In this document: in pieces, positions 1 to 7,965 of the stretch
Position numbering within the stretch: the first letter of the stretch is position 1
Layout: every line of letters starts with the position of its first letter
Origin: Raineya sp964654605
Lineage (GTDB): Bacteria > Bacteroidota > Bacteroidia > Cytophagales > Thermonemataceae
Direction of reading: 5' to 3'
Length of the DNA: 64,000 nucleotides
Assembly (NCBI GenBank): GCA_964654605.1
Contig: CAZZLW010000071.1
Coordinates: 7,401 to 71,400 of the forward strand
Translations under genes and position numbers: made by a program
The notes under the pieces: generated by a model
Seen by the model: only the letters and a program-made list of their open reading frames with translations
The model's database searches: none
Told to the model about the DNA's origin: nothing

Positions 1-1
1 T

Positions 2-211
2 AAAATTGACGAAAGTTTTGAAAAGTTTGTTCCTGCTTCTGAATGGGAGATTTGGAAAACATATTTGAGCAGAGCTTTGGCAGGCGAAAAGTTCAAAACC
101 AATATTACCTTTTTTGATGATATTTACGAACTTTCCCTCAATACTATTTTTGATAAAAACAAGAAAACCATTGGGGTAGCTTTGGATATGCGTAAAATTG
201 AGTTATTGTAA
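2..211 (+). CDS. PAS-fold signalling protein, C-terminal fragment
   Basis: This is the last 69 codons of a gene that enters from the left edge and ends in TAA. The translation (a short W-E-I-W helix, then FFDDIYELSLNTIF, KKTIGVALDMR and a C-terminal hydrophobic tail) looks like the closing beta-strands of a PAS/PAC fold, as in sensor kinases or chemoreceptor-like proteins. The upstream domains are outside the window, so the full function cannot be read. It converges on htpG with a shared hairpin terminator between them. The PAS assignment is an inference from secondary-structure pattern and a few residues only. Confidence 0.5.
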   Translation, partial: KIDESFEKFVPASEWEIWKTYLSRALAGEKFKTNITFFDDIYELSLNTIFDKNKKTIGVALDMRKIELL

Positions 212-214
212 CCC

Positions 215-255
215 AAAAGCGGAAACACAAGAAAATTTTTTGCGTTTCCGCTTTT
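215..255. terminator. Bidirectional intrinsic terminator between the PAS gene and htpG
   Basis: A perfect 12-bp stem (AAAAGCGGAAAC at 215-226 against GTTTCCGCTTTT at 244-255) encloses a 17-nt A/T-rich loop. It sits between two convergent stop codons. The A-rich left arm and T-rich right arm allow it to work on both strands. Confidence 0.75.
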
Positions 256-261
256 CAAGTA

Positions 262-2088
262 TTATCCCAAAAATTCTATGCTTTTCTGAATAAATTTACT
301 CAATTTTTCCCCTTCTAAAATACCGTGTGAGAGTTGTGCCAAATCGTAAAGATGGGCGGCTAATGCAGTTTGCTTTTCCTCATTTCCTTCTTGAAGCAAT
401 TTACCAATGAGCAAGTGATTGCCATTGATAGTTACGTTGAAATTTTTATCATTCAAAGCCCAAGACCAGCCTTGCAAACGGCTCATTTCTTGCATACGAC
501 GAATGTACTCGGGCAAGGTAATGAGTACGGGCATTTCATCGGGGGCAAGTGCTTGCACTTCAACGCTTATTTTATCATCGGCAATTACTTTCTTGAAAAG
601 ATCTTTGATTTTCTCCTCTTCCTCTTTGCTGAGAGCAGATTTATGTTCGTTTTCTTTGGGAATGAGTTTATCTATTACTTCGGCATCAACTCTGCGAACT
701 TGTGTTTTTTCAAGTTTTCGCTCAATTCTTTCGCCAAAGGCGTTATCCAAAATGCCATCAAAAACAAGCACATCATAGCTTCGTTTGCGAGCCGAATCTA
801 TGTAGGTGAATTGTTTTTCTTTGTCGTTGGTATAGAGCCAAACCAAATTTCCGTGTTTATCGGTTTGGTTGGCTAGGGTATGCTCTCGGTATTCATCAAA
901 AGTGAAAAATTTGCCTTCTATATTTTTGAGTAAGCAGAATTTTTCGGCTTTTTCATAAAATTTTTCATCGGTAAGCATTCCATATTTGATAAAAAGCCCG
1001 ATGCTTTCCCATTTCTCTTCAAAGGCTTTTCTATCGTTACGGAAAAGTTCGGCAAGTTTGTCGGCTACCTTCTTGGTAATGTAAGTATTGATTTTCTTAA
1101 CGTTGCTATCGGCTTGCAAGTAGCTACGCGATACGTTCAGGGGTATATCAGGCGAATCAATAACACCGTGCAAAAGAGTTAAAAATTCGGGTACAATATC
1201 GCTAACTTCATCAGTAATAAAAACCTGCCTTGAATAAAGTTGAATTTTGTTTTTTTGGGCTTCCAGTGTATTTTTGATTTTGGGAAAATACAAAATACCT
1301 GTCAGATTGAAGGGGTAATCTACATTGAGATGAATCCAGAAAAGAGGCTCTTCCGAAAAAGGATAAAGCTTTTTGTAGAAATCTAAATAATCCTCATCTT
1401 TCAGTTCGGTGGGTGGGATAGTCCAAAGAGGCTTGGTTTCGTTAATTCGTTCTCCTTCCAACTCTACGGCAATAGGCAGAAAGCGAGCATACTTGCTTAA
1501 AATGTTTTTCAAACGCTCTTTATCTAAAAACTCTTCGCTATCTTCGGCAATATGCAAAATGATAGTAGTTCCTCTTTGAAGTTTTTCGGCAGGTTCTATA
1601 CTAAATTCGGTGTTTCCTTCACAAACCCAACGAGCCGCAGGAGCTTCGGTTTTGTACGATTTGGTGATAATTTCTACTTTTTTTGCTACCATAAATGCCG
1701 AATAGAAGCCCAAACCAAAATTTCCGATAATTTGGTTGCGGGCATCAGAAATTTTATCTTGGTATTTTTGGACAAATTCGGTAGCTCCTGAAAAAGCAAT
1801 CTGATTGATATACTTATCAATCTCTTCGGCGGTCATTCCGATACCTGTATCGTTGATAGTAATGGTCTTGGCGTCTTTATTTACGCTCACTTGCACTTTA
1901 AGTTCGCCAAGCTCTCCCGTAAATTCGCCCAAAGAACTCAAAGCCTTCAATTTTTGGCAAGCATCTACGCCATTAGAAACCAACTCACGCAAGAAAATTT
2001 CGTGGTCGGAGTAAAGGAATTTTTTGATAATTGGGAAAATATTGTCGGTGTGAATAGATAGATTTCCTTTCATTGCTTGCATAGGCAT
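262..2088 (-). CDS. htpG: Molecular chaperone HtpG (Hsp90 family)
   Basis: Cytosolic ATP-dependent chaperone that helps fold and remodel client proteins as a dimer. The 608-aa length fits bacterial HtpG. The GHKL ATPase domain is clear near the N-terminus: LRELVSNGVDACQKL (Mg/ATP-binding helix), NDTGIGMT and GNFGLGFYSAFMV. The middle and C-terminal dimerisation domains fill the rest. Three in-frame ATGs lie within 16 nt (2088, 2082, 2073). I kept the first, but 2082 or 2073 would also give a normal family N-terminus. It is a single gene, with a hairpin terminator after its stop. Heat-shock control is likely from the family, but I see no operator. Confidence 0.97.
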   Translation of the reverse strand: MPMQAMKGNLSIHTDNIFPIIKKFLYSDHEIFLRELVSNGVDACQKLKALSSLGEFTGELGELKVQVSVNKDAKTITINDTGIGMTAEEIDKYINQIAFSGATEFVQKYQDKISDARNQIIGNFGLGFYSAFMVAKKVEIITKSYKTEAPAARWVCEGNTEFSIEPAEKLQRGTTIILHIAEDSEEFLDKERLKNILSKYARFLPIAVELEGERINETKPLWTIPPTELKDEDYLDFYKKLYPFSEEPLFWIHLNVDYPFNLTGILYFPKIKNTLEAQKNKIQLYSRQVFITDEVSDIVPEFLTLLHGVIDSPDIPLNVSRSYLQADSNVKKINTYITKKVADKLAELFRNDRKAFEEKWESIGLFIKYGMLTDEKFYEKAEKFCLLKNIEGKFFTFDEYREHTLANQTDKHGNLVWLYTNDKEKQFTYIDSARKRSYDVLVFDGILDNAFGERIERKLEKTQVRRVDAEVIDKLIPKENEHKSALSKEEEEKIKDLFKKVIADDKISVEVQALAPDEMPVLITLPEYIRRMQEMSRLQGWSWALNDKNFNVTINGNHLLIGKLLQEGNEEKQTALAAHLYDLAQLSHGILEGEKLSKFIQKSIEFLG

Positions 2089-2186
2089 TTCAAGTTTTAG
2101 TTTGACAATTTTTCACTAAAAGCAAAATATTTAACAAAGAAAGCTGTAAGTAAGTTCCTGTTCTAAGGTATGCTATCTAAATCTTT

Positions 2187-3482
2187 TCAAGGGGTTTCTA
2201 TTTTGCCTGCTACGAGTAAAAGTTGGATTTCAGCGAGTTTTACATTGAAAAAACTTTGAATTTTACGATTTTCGGTTTGTTCGGCAACTCGTTGAGCCTC
2301 ACGAATTTCAAGGATAGTAGCTTGCCCCAGTGCAAAACGCTTTTCCATAATTTTGAGATACTCTTGGGCATTCTGAGAGCTGGCAATTTCTATCTGATAC
2401 TGCTCTTTGGCTATGAGATAATTTTGCCATTGGCGTTCCAGTTCCGTTTGAATTTCTTGCTTTATGCGGTTGTATTCCAATTCTTGCGATTTGCTTTGAA
2501 GTTGAGCGGTTTGATATTGTCTATCAAAAATATTTCCATTGTAAAGCGGTACTGCCAAATTGAAACCTACGAAAGCCCCATAATTTTGATTAAGCAACAA
2601 AAAGCCTGCGGTACTATTGTTCCGATTGTACGAATATCCTGCACTAATGGTAAGTGAAGGCATTTTTTGAGCTTTGGCTTCTTTTTCGAAAGTGAGGCTA
2701 TTTTTGAGATTATTGCGAGCAATTTCCAGCTGTGGATTTTGCTCCAAATTACTTTTCAGATTTTCTATTTGTAAATTTTCTTTGAGCGTAATATTTTCTT
2801 TGATTTCCAGAGGCGTGTCGGCATTTTGAGCTAAAAGTAAGTTGAGTTGTATTTTGGCTTGCCTGATAGCCAGCTCTTGGGAACGAATCATTTGCTCCTG
2901 ATTGCTCACATCTAATTGGGCAAGCGAAAGGTCGGTTTGGTTGGCTGTTCCTACTTCTACTCGTTTCTGAATGATTTTGAGCCTTTCTTGGTTGATAGAT
3001 AGCAAGGTTTGTTGCAATTTGAGATTTTGCTTTTGCCTTGCTATTTCCAAATATGCCACTGCTACTTGTGCTAAAAGTTGCTGTTTTTGGTTTTTGAGGG
3101 CTATTTCGCTATTTTTCTCTGCAATTTGCAAACGTTCTTGCAATGCCCAAATTCTACCACCATTGAAAACCTGCCAATCTGCACGTAAATTTGCATTGAG
3201 GTTATTGGAAATAGCTCCATTACGATTGATTTCTGTTCCATTAGAAAGTTGCTGATTGATACCAAAAAGCTGAAAATTATCTGCTACATTGAGCGTAATG
3301 CGAGGCAATTTGCCTGCATTACCCGCAAAATTATTGTTACGTGCAATTTGCAGGCTATTTTGTAAAATTTTTGTATTCCAATTGTTTTGTAAAGCTATCT
3401 GAAAAGCCTCTTCCAAAGAAACTTCTTGGGCAAAAAGCAAGCCTGAAAAAAACAGAAAAGGGAGATAGAGAAATTTTTTCAT
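2187..3482 (-). CDS. TolC-family outer-membrane efflux protein
   Basis: Outer-membrane channel of a tripartite efflux or type I export system. The first ~18 residues (MKKFLYLPFLFFSGLLFAQ) form a signal peptide. Two long alternating helical/coiled-coil repeats follow, rich in Q, N and L (for example around residues 130-210 and 330-420). Each is linked to a short beta segment such as GTANQTDLSLAQLD, typical of OEP (outer membrane efflux protein) repeats. The 431-aa length fits. No inner-membrane pump or periplasmic adaptor gene is adjacent, so its partner is encoded elsewhere. It lies downstream of the tig terminator and is probably transcribed separately. Confidence 0.9.
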   Translation of the reverse strand: MKKFLYLPFLFFSGLLFAQEVSLEEAFQIALQNNWNTKILQNSLQIARNNNFAGNAGKLPRITLNVADNFQLFGINQQLSNGTEINRNGAISNNLNANLRADWQVFNGGRIWALQERLQIAEKNSEIALKNQKQQLLAQVAVAYLEIARQKQNLKLQQTLLSINQERLKIIQKRVEVGTANQTDLSLAQLDVSNQEQMIRSQELAIRQAKIQLNLLLAQNADTPLEIKENITLKENLQIENLKSNLEQNPQLEIARNNLKNSLTFEKEAKAQKMPSLTISAGYSYNRNNSTAGFLLLNQNYGAFVGFNLAVPLYNGNIFDRQYQTAQLQSKSQELEYNRIKQEIQTELERQWQNYLIAKEQYQIEIASSQNAQEYLKIMEKRFALGQATILEIREAQRVAEQTENRKIQSFFNVKLAEIQLLLVAGKIETP

Positions 3483-3554
3483 AGGGAAAATCTTTTATCA
3501 TAAAACTTCAAAATAGGCTATTTTAGTGCATTTATGCTTGTTTTTTTCCAAATA

Positions 3555-3585
3555 AAAAGCCTTCAAGTTTGGCTTGAAGGCTTTT
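3555..3585 (-). terminator. Intrinsic terminator after tig
   Basis: A perfect 13-bp stem (AAAAGCCTTCAAG at 3555-3567 against CTTGAAGGCTTTT at 3573-3585) has a 5-nt loop. On the minus strand it is followed by a T-run. It lies just past the tig stop. Confidence 0.85.
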
Positions 3586-3597
3586 GCTCACTATGCT

Positions 3598-4995
3598 TTA
3601 TATTCCCTTTTTTAAGATTTCATCAAACTCTTTGAGAGAAGTTTCTTTTTCTGTTTTGGGAAGTTCTTCGTATAGCTTATCAATGGCTTTTTCACGAGCT
3701 ATGTTGTTGTAGATAGAATCAATTTGGCTTTTGCTAAGACCTTTGAATTGTTTGAAAGCAAATTCATACATCCAAGCATCGTCGCCAGTGTTCAATCCCA
3801 TTTGTCTGATTCTTGTAATTACATCATTGACATACCCATTCTTTACTTCTTCAAAAGTTACTTCAATATTGTATTTTTGAATAAGTTTATTGCTCAACAC
3901 TTCCCAATGTACGCCTTTCAGAAATTCTTGTGGTTTTTGCTTGATTTCTTCAATTTCAGCTTCCGAAGTCCTTTTGGATTGGGCGAGATAGCGTAAAAGA
4001 AATTCTATATCTACTTCAAAAGCATTTTGATTGATAAAATCCTCTTTTAGTTTTTCTTTGGCAAAATTGATAGCGTGGCTATTTATATCACTAACAATGT
4101 TTTGCAAAATTCTTTCTTTGAAGGCATTTTCATCAGGAATTTCTTCATTGGGGAAAACTTGCTTGAAAAAATTCTCATTCAGTTCAGGTTTTTCTCTACG
4201 ACTAATTCGCTCTACCTTGAATTTAGCTTTTTTATCTTTGAGCAAAGTGAAATCTTCTTCTTTTGTACCAAAAATATTTTGTTTGGTTTCTTCCTCGTTT
4301 TCAAATACTTGGAAGGGGTAAATTTCAATTTCTGAGTCTTTTTCCAAGCCCATAAATTGCTCTTGGGCTTCTTTTTTGAGCTTATTTACTAAAAACAGAG
4401 CATAACGGGTAATCGTAGTAGGCTCGGTTTGGCTTTCTGTTTCTGCTTGTGCTTCTGTACTATCCAAACTAAAGGTACAATTACCCATTACAAAATCATT
4501 TTCACTTTCAACTTTTTCTACTTCTTTGATAGTGGCTTGTCTTTCTAAAAATGCCTCAAACTCGCTATTTTTTTCTTCTTCACTGAGAGTAATTTTGTAA
4601 GATATGGCTTCAATACTTTCGGTTTTTAGTTCAAAAGGAGGAACAAGAGCCATTTCTACCTGAAAAGAATAAGTTTCAGGAAAGCGAACATTGAAACGAG
4701 GGAAATCGTATTCTTCGGGAGCAATGGGTTCGCCTAAAAAGTGAACATTATTTTCGCGTAAATAATTATCCACATTTTGGGAAAAAAGTTTCAGAACGGT
4801 ATCGCCTAATACTTCATTGCCATATAGGTTTTTTACTACGCTTACAGGAGTTTTGCCCGGTCTGAATCCTTTGATATGAGCTTTGCTAGCAATTTTTTTG
4901 AGTTCTTTATCAAATTCGCCCAAATAGTCTTCAGGTTTGAGCGTAATAGAAAGTTTTCCACGAACTTCGCTTTGCTTTTCAAACACTATTTCCAT
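3598..4995 (-). CDS. tig: Trigger factor
   Basis: Ribosome-associated chaperone that shields nascent chains at the exit tunnel. The N-terminal ribosome-docking domain carries the signature GFRPGKTPVSVVKNLYG at about residues 45-62. The middle region corresponds to the peptidyl-prolyl isomerase domain but looks divergent, with an E/T/Q-rich insertion. The C-terminal half is long, helical and charged. I place the start at the ATG at 4995 (MEIVFEKQSEVRGKL), which gives 465 aa. The frame stays open further upstream, but that extension would run through the terminator and the tRNA-Leu gene and is not coding. The gap to the tRNA gene is 58 bp and is mostly occupied by the tRNA terminator. Confidence 0.95.
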   Translation of the reverse strand: MEIVFEKQSEVRGKLSITLKPEDYLGEFDKELKKIASKAHIKGFRPGKTPVSVVKNLYGNEVLGDTVLKLFSQNVDNYLRENNVHFLGEPIAPEEYDFPRFNVRFPETYSFQVEMALVPPFELKTESIEAISYKITLSEEEKNSEFEAFLERQATIKEVEKVESENDFVMGNCTFSLDSTEAQAETESQTEPTTITRYALFLVNKLKKEAQEQFMGLEKDSEIEIYPFQVFENEEETKQNIFGTKEEDFTLLKDKKAKFKVERISRREKPELNENFFKQVFPNEEIPDENAFKERILQNIVSDINSHAINFAKEKLKEDFINQNAFEVDIEFLLRYLAQSKRTSEAEIEEIKQKPQEFLKGVHWEVLSNKLIQKYNIEVTFEEVKNGYVNDVITRIRQMGLNTGDDAWMYEFAFKQFKGLSKSQIDSIYNNIAREKAIDKLYEELPKTEKETSLKEFDEILKKGI

Positions 4996-5023
4996 AAATG
5001 AAAAGATTTTTAGGATTAAAAAA

Positions 5024-5047
5024 ATCCTCTGCAACATTGCAGAGGAT
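5024..5047 (-). terminator. Intrinsic terminator downstream of tRNA-Leu
   Basis: A perfect 11-bp stem (ATCCTCTGCAA at 5024-5034 against TTGCAGAGGAT at 5037-5047). On the minus strand it is followed by seven T residues (plus-strand A-run 5018-5024). It starts 7 nt beyond the tRNA CCA end and stops about 22 nt before the tig start codon. Confidence 0.9.
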
Positions 5048-5053
5048 AAGAGC

Positions 5054-5138
5054 TGGTGCGGATGGAGGGACTCGAACCCCCACGCCTCACGGCGCCAGAT
5101 CCTAAGTCTGGTGCGGCTACCAATTACGCCACATCCGC
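5054..5138 (-). tRNA. tRNA-Leu (anticodon UAG)
   Basis: A complete 85-nt tRNA. The 7-bp acceptor stem is GCGGATG (5138-5132) paired with CATCCGC, followed by discriminator A and an encoded CCA (5056-5054). The anticodon stem CCAGA/TCTGG encloses the anticodon TAG (complement of plus-strand 5102-5104). The variable arm (ggcgccgtgaggc region) and a T-arm with GGTTCGAGTCC are present. The variable arm and the anticodon identify a class II leucine tRNA that reads CUN codons. Confidence 0.97.
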
Positions 5139-5150
5139 AAATTTGAGTTG

Positions 5151-5181
5151 CAAAAGTAATATAAAAAAATCTATTGTGCAA
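5151..5181 (-). promoter_or_regulatory. Promoter of tRNA-Leu
   Basis: On the minus strand, TACTTTTG (5158-5151) matches the Bacteroidota -7 box TAnnTTTG. A TTG (5181-5179) lies exactly 20 nt upstream. The predicted start falls about 6 nt ahead of the tRNA 5' end. Confidence 0.7.
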
Positions 5182-6627
5182 GAAAAATTTGTTTTTTTCT
5201 TTGAAAATCCCTATTTTCAGCAAAAAATAGCTTTAGAATTGTTGTTACGTTTTGCATTCTTGATTGTATTGGCTTTTTTTAGCCCACTTGCTTGTGGGCA
5301 AGCGAATGGCTTTTTTGTGTTAGAAGATATTGTATTGCAGGGCAATAAGAAAACCAAAGACCTTATCATTTTGCGAGAAATAGAACTCCAAAAAGGAGAT
5401 ACCATTCGTGATGAACAGGCTGGTGAAATTTGTGAAAAAATCCGAAATCGCATCTTCAATCTCAATTTGTTTATTGAGGTGGAGGTGAGCTTTGAACCCT
5501 CAGGCAAGCAGACGAAGGCTCTTTTTGTAAAAATGAAAGAACGCTTTTTTGTGTTTGTAGCTCCTATTTTAGAAATTGGCGATAGAAATTTTAATGAGTG
5601 GTTTTACGATAGAGATAAAGACTTTTCACGTCTAAATTATGGGGCTATTTTTACCAAACGCAATATGCGAGGGCGAAACGAAACCCTTGAACTTACTGCC
5701 CAAACAGGTTTTTTACAAAAATATAAGTTTGCCTATAAAATCCCCTATATTGATAAAAAACAAAATTATGGCTTGCACTTCTATTTTGCTTATACACAAT
5801 TCAAGAATTTGGCTTTCCAAACAGAAAAAAATAAACTCGCCTACCTGAAAAGCGATGAAAATTTGCGAGAAAGAATGACTACTAATTTCAAAATTCGCAA
5901 GCGGAGTGGCTTTTATCAGTGGCAAAATGTAGAACTGCACTTTACGCATAATTGGGTAAATGATACTATTTTACTGCTCAATCCTAACTATCATTTGCAA
6001 AGTCGGAATATTCAAAAGTATTTTCATCTCAACTATGAGTATCTCTATGACGACCGCGATTTTTTTAGCTATCCGCTGAAAGGTAAAAAACTTCTCTTGC
6101 GGGCAAGTAAATACGGTTTGCTTCCCCACGATAACCTGAATTTGTGGTTATTCTATACTACTTTTCAGTATCATAAAAGTTGGAACGAGTATCTTTTTAG
6201 TAGCTGGGCAGTAGGGGGCAGATTGCTTTTTCATAACGGACAGCCCTACACCAATGCCCAAGCAATGGGCTACGACAACGACCTTGTCAGGGGGTATCAG
6301 CTATATGTAATTGATGGGCAACATTATGCTTGGCTAAAAACCGATTTGAAATGCCGAGTGTTGAATTTTAAGAAAGACATCAAATTTCTACCCTCCCAAC
6401 TGCGTACTATTCCTGTGAGTGTTTTTCCTAAAATATTTTTTGATACAGGTTTTGTGAGAGATAATGTATTTTTCACAGAAAACAATCCTTTGGCAAACCA
6501 AATGCTTTGGGGTATGGGGGCAGGCATAGACCTTGTAACTTATTACAATAGTGTTTTTCAGTTAGATTTCAGCTACAATCGCCTGAAAGAGTTTGGAATT
6601 TTCTTTAATTTTGAAACCAGTTTCTAA
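5176..6627 (+). CDS. POTRA/Omp85-like outer-membrane barrel protein
   Basis: Probable outer-membrane protein of the BamA/TamA superfamily. After a hydrophobic signal-like segment (LLLRFAFLIVLAFFSPLACG) comes one POTRA-like unit (FVLEDIVLQGNKKTKDLIILREIEL). A run of amphipathic beta-strands then reaches a terminal aromatic residue (FNFETSF). At about 480 aa it is shorter than BamA (five POTRAs) or TamA (three), so it has at most one or two POTRAs. The start is uncertain. GTG at 5176 is used because no ATG lies between the tRNA gene and the signal segment; TTG at 5239 or 5242 would start right at the signal peptide. The role could be protein or lipid insertion into the outer membrane; the substrate is unknown. 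Confidence 0.7.
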   Translation: MQEKFVFFFENPYFQQKIALELLLRFAFLIVLAFFSPLACGQANGFFVLEDIVLQGNKKTKDLIILREIELQKGDTIRDEQAGEICEKIRNRIFNLNLFIEVEVSFEPSGKQTKALFVKMKERFFVFVAPILEIGDRNFNEWFYDRDKDFSRLNYGAIFTKRNMRGRNETLELTAQTGFLQKYKFAYKIPYIDKKQNYGLHFYFAYTQFKNLAFQTEKNKLAYLKSDENLRERMTTNFKIRKRSGFYQWQNVELHFTHNWVNDTILLLNPNYHLQSRNIQKYFHLNYEYLYDDRDFFSYPLKGKKLLLRASKYGLLPHDNLNLWLFYTTFQYHKSWNEYLFSSWAVGGRLLFHNGQPYTNAQAMGYDNDLVRGYQLYVIDGQHYAWLKTDLKCRVLNFKKDIKFLPSQLRTIPVSVFPKIFFDTGFVRDNVFFTENNPLANQMLWGMGAGIDLVTYYNSVFQLDFSYNRLKEFGIFFNFETSF

Positions 6628-6637
6628 TCCTTTTATT

Positions 6638-7450
6638 ATGAGTTTTCAATCTATCAGCACCGAAATCAAAGGGAATATTGGTATTCTCAAATTCAATCGT
6701 CCTGAAAAAGCCAATGCAATGGATAGCCACTTTTGGCAAGAATTGCCCCAAGCAATGCAAGCATTTTCCGAAAACCCGCAAGTGCGTGTAGTGATTTTGT
6801 ATGGCGAGGGTAAAAATTTTTCAGCAGGCATAGACCTTACAATGCTGATGAGCCTGAAACAAATGATTTCGGGTTTGGATATAGGCAGAGCCGCCGAAAA
6901 AATCCAGCAGTTTATTCAAAACTTGCAAGAAAGTATCAATGCCATTGAAAAGTGTTCTAAACCCGTGATAGCCTGCCTGCACGGTGCTTGCATAGGTGGG
7001 GCAGTAGATTTGATTTGTGCCTGTGATATGCGTTTTGCTTCGCAAGAAGCCTATTTTTGTATCAAAGAAGTAGATATGGGAATTATCGCAGATTTAGGTA
7101 CTTTGCAACGCTTACCCAAACTCGTTCCTGCGGGGCTGGTAGCCGAGCTTGCTTATACGGCTCGTAATTTTACTGCCCAAGAGGCTCTGCAAATCGGATT
7201 GCTCAATAAAGTGTATGAAAATAAAGAAATTTTACTTCAAGAAGCAGAAAGCATCGCCTTGCAAATTGCCGAAAAATCTCCTCTTGTGGTAAGAGGTATC
7301 AAAAAAACCCTCTTGCATAGCCGAGAACATAGCGTACAAGAAGGTTTGGCATTTATTAGCTATTGGAATGCTTCGCAGCTGATGAGCAAAGACGTAGAAT
7401 CCGCTCTTATGGCTCAACTTCAAAAGCAAAAACCCACTTTTGAAAATTGA
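6638..7450 (+). CDS. Delta3,5-delta2,4-dienoyl-CoA isomerase-like crotonase
   Basis: A 270-aa enoyl-CoA hydratase/isomerase-fold enzyme. The oxyanion-hole segments are visible (GKNFSAGIDL; HGACIGGAVDLICACDMR). The stretch IKEVDMGIIADLGTLQRLP has the two acidic residues spaced as in eukaryotic/bacterial dienoyl-CoA isomerase (ECH1), not the Glu pair of enoyl-CoA hydratase. The likely reaction moves double bonds during oxidation of unsaturated fatty acids with odd-numbered double bonds. I chose the ATG at 6638 (MSFQSISTEI), 10 nt after the previous stop; upstream codons would overlap the barrel gene. The ECH1 assignment rests on this motif alone; a general crotonase is the fallback. Confidence 0.8.
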   Translation: MSFQSISTEIKGNIGILKFNRPEKANAMDSHFWQELPQAMQAFSENPQVRVVILYGEGKNFSAGIDLTMLMSLKQMISGLDIGRAAEKIQQFIQNLQESINAIEKCSKPVIACLHGACIGGAVDLICACDMRFASQEAYFCIKEVDMGIIADLGTLQRLPKLVPAGLVAELAYTARNFTAQEALQIGLLNKVYENKEILLQEAESIALQIAEKSPLVVRGIKKTLLHSREHSVQEGLAFISYWNASQLMSKDVESALMAQLQKQKPTFEN

Positions 7451-7630
7451 AAAAAATGATTTTTATTCCGAAACAAAAACTATTGGTTTATTTTTGTTTT
7501 TTTTCTGCAAATTTCTGTTAAACAGCTATTTATTTAGAAACCTATTTGCGAAAAAGCTATAAAATAGATACCGAGCTTACACGAGTTATGCGGTTTTGAT
7601 GATTGCAAATTTTGCTAATTTTTTTTTGCT

Positions 7631-7638
7631 TACTTTTG
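7631..7638 (+). promoter_or_regulatory. -7 promoter box for the 82-aa orphan gene
   Basis: TACTTTTG fits TAnnTTTG 26 nt ahead of the start codon. A TTG at 7612-7614 is 16 nt upstream, somewhat closer than usual, so only the -7 box is well supported. Confidence 0.5.
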
Positions 7639-7663
7639 TAGTGTCAATTAAACAACATAACTT

Positions 7664-7912
7664 ATGTTAAAAAGCAAGAAAAAAACTTTATTATTCCAAG
7701 CCTCGCCTGTGGAAATGGCGAAGGAAGAAATTTTGCTCTTATCGTATCAGTTGAGCTGTGTATTGATGAAAAGTGCGGGCTATCAGACTGAAAAAGTGCT
7801 TAAAATTTTTGACCACTTTTCGGATATTGATAGCAAAAAATCTAAAAAAGAAAGTGCAGGCATTGCCGAAAAACGCCGTTCTTTTTTAGAAAATCTGCGT
7901 AGCAGTGAGTAA
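7664..7912 (+). CDS. Small hypothetical protein (82 aa)
   Basis: I do not recognise a family. The protein is small, charged and predicted helical. A central segment (EEILLLSYQLSCVLMKSAGYQTEKVLKIFDHF, described in parts: leucine-rich helix, then a Lys/Asp helix) is followed by a basic Lys/Ser tail. There is no signal peptide and no membrane span. It has its own -7 box upstream and a strong hairpin terminator after the stop, so it is probably a real monocistronic gene and not a chance frame. The 213 bp before it are very AT-rich, and I see nothing else in them. Confidence 0.6.
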   Translation: MLKSKKKTLLFQASPVEMAKEEILLLSYQLSCVLMKSAGYQTEKVLKIFDHFSDIDSKKSKKESAGIAEKRRSFLENLRSSE

Positions 7913-7932
7913 GGGTTAAACAAGTTTTCTCA

Positions 7933-7960
7933 AAAACTTGCCTCATCAAAGGCAAGTTTT
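7933..7960. terminator. Bidirectional intrinsic terminator
   Basis: An 11-bp perfect stem (AAAACTTGCCT at 7933-7943 against AGGCAAGTTTT at 7950-7960), 6-nt loop, then TT. It separates the 82-aa orphan and the convergent M1 peptidase gene. Confidence 0.85.
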
Positions 7961-7965
7961 TTGTT

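Noticed and set aside
370..876. 168-codon plus-strand frame inside htpG
   Set aside because: It is antisense to a highly conserved gene, has no promoter or family features, and shows the usual shadow-frame composition.
5056..5175. N-terminal extension of the POTRA/barrel gene
   Set aside because: It would be coded by the antisense strand of tRNA-Leu; the ATG at 5056 overlaps the tRNA acceptor end.
3598..5223. A single 541-codon reading frame starting upstream of tig
   Set aside because: The first 76 codons run through the tRNA-Leu gene and its terminator; the family N-terminus begins at the ATG at 4995.
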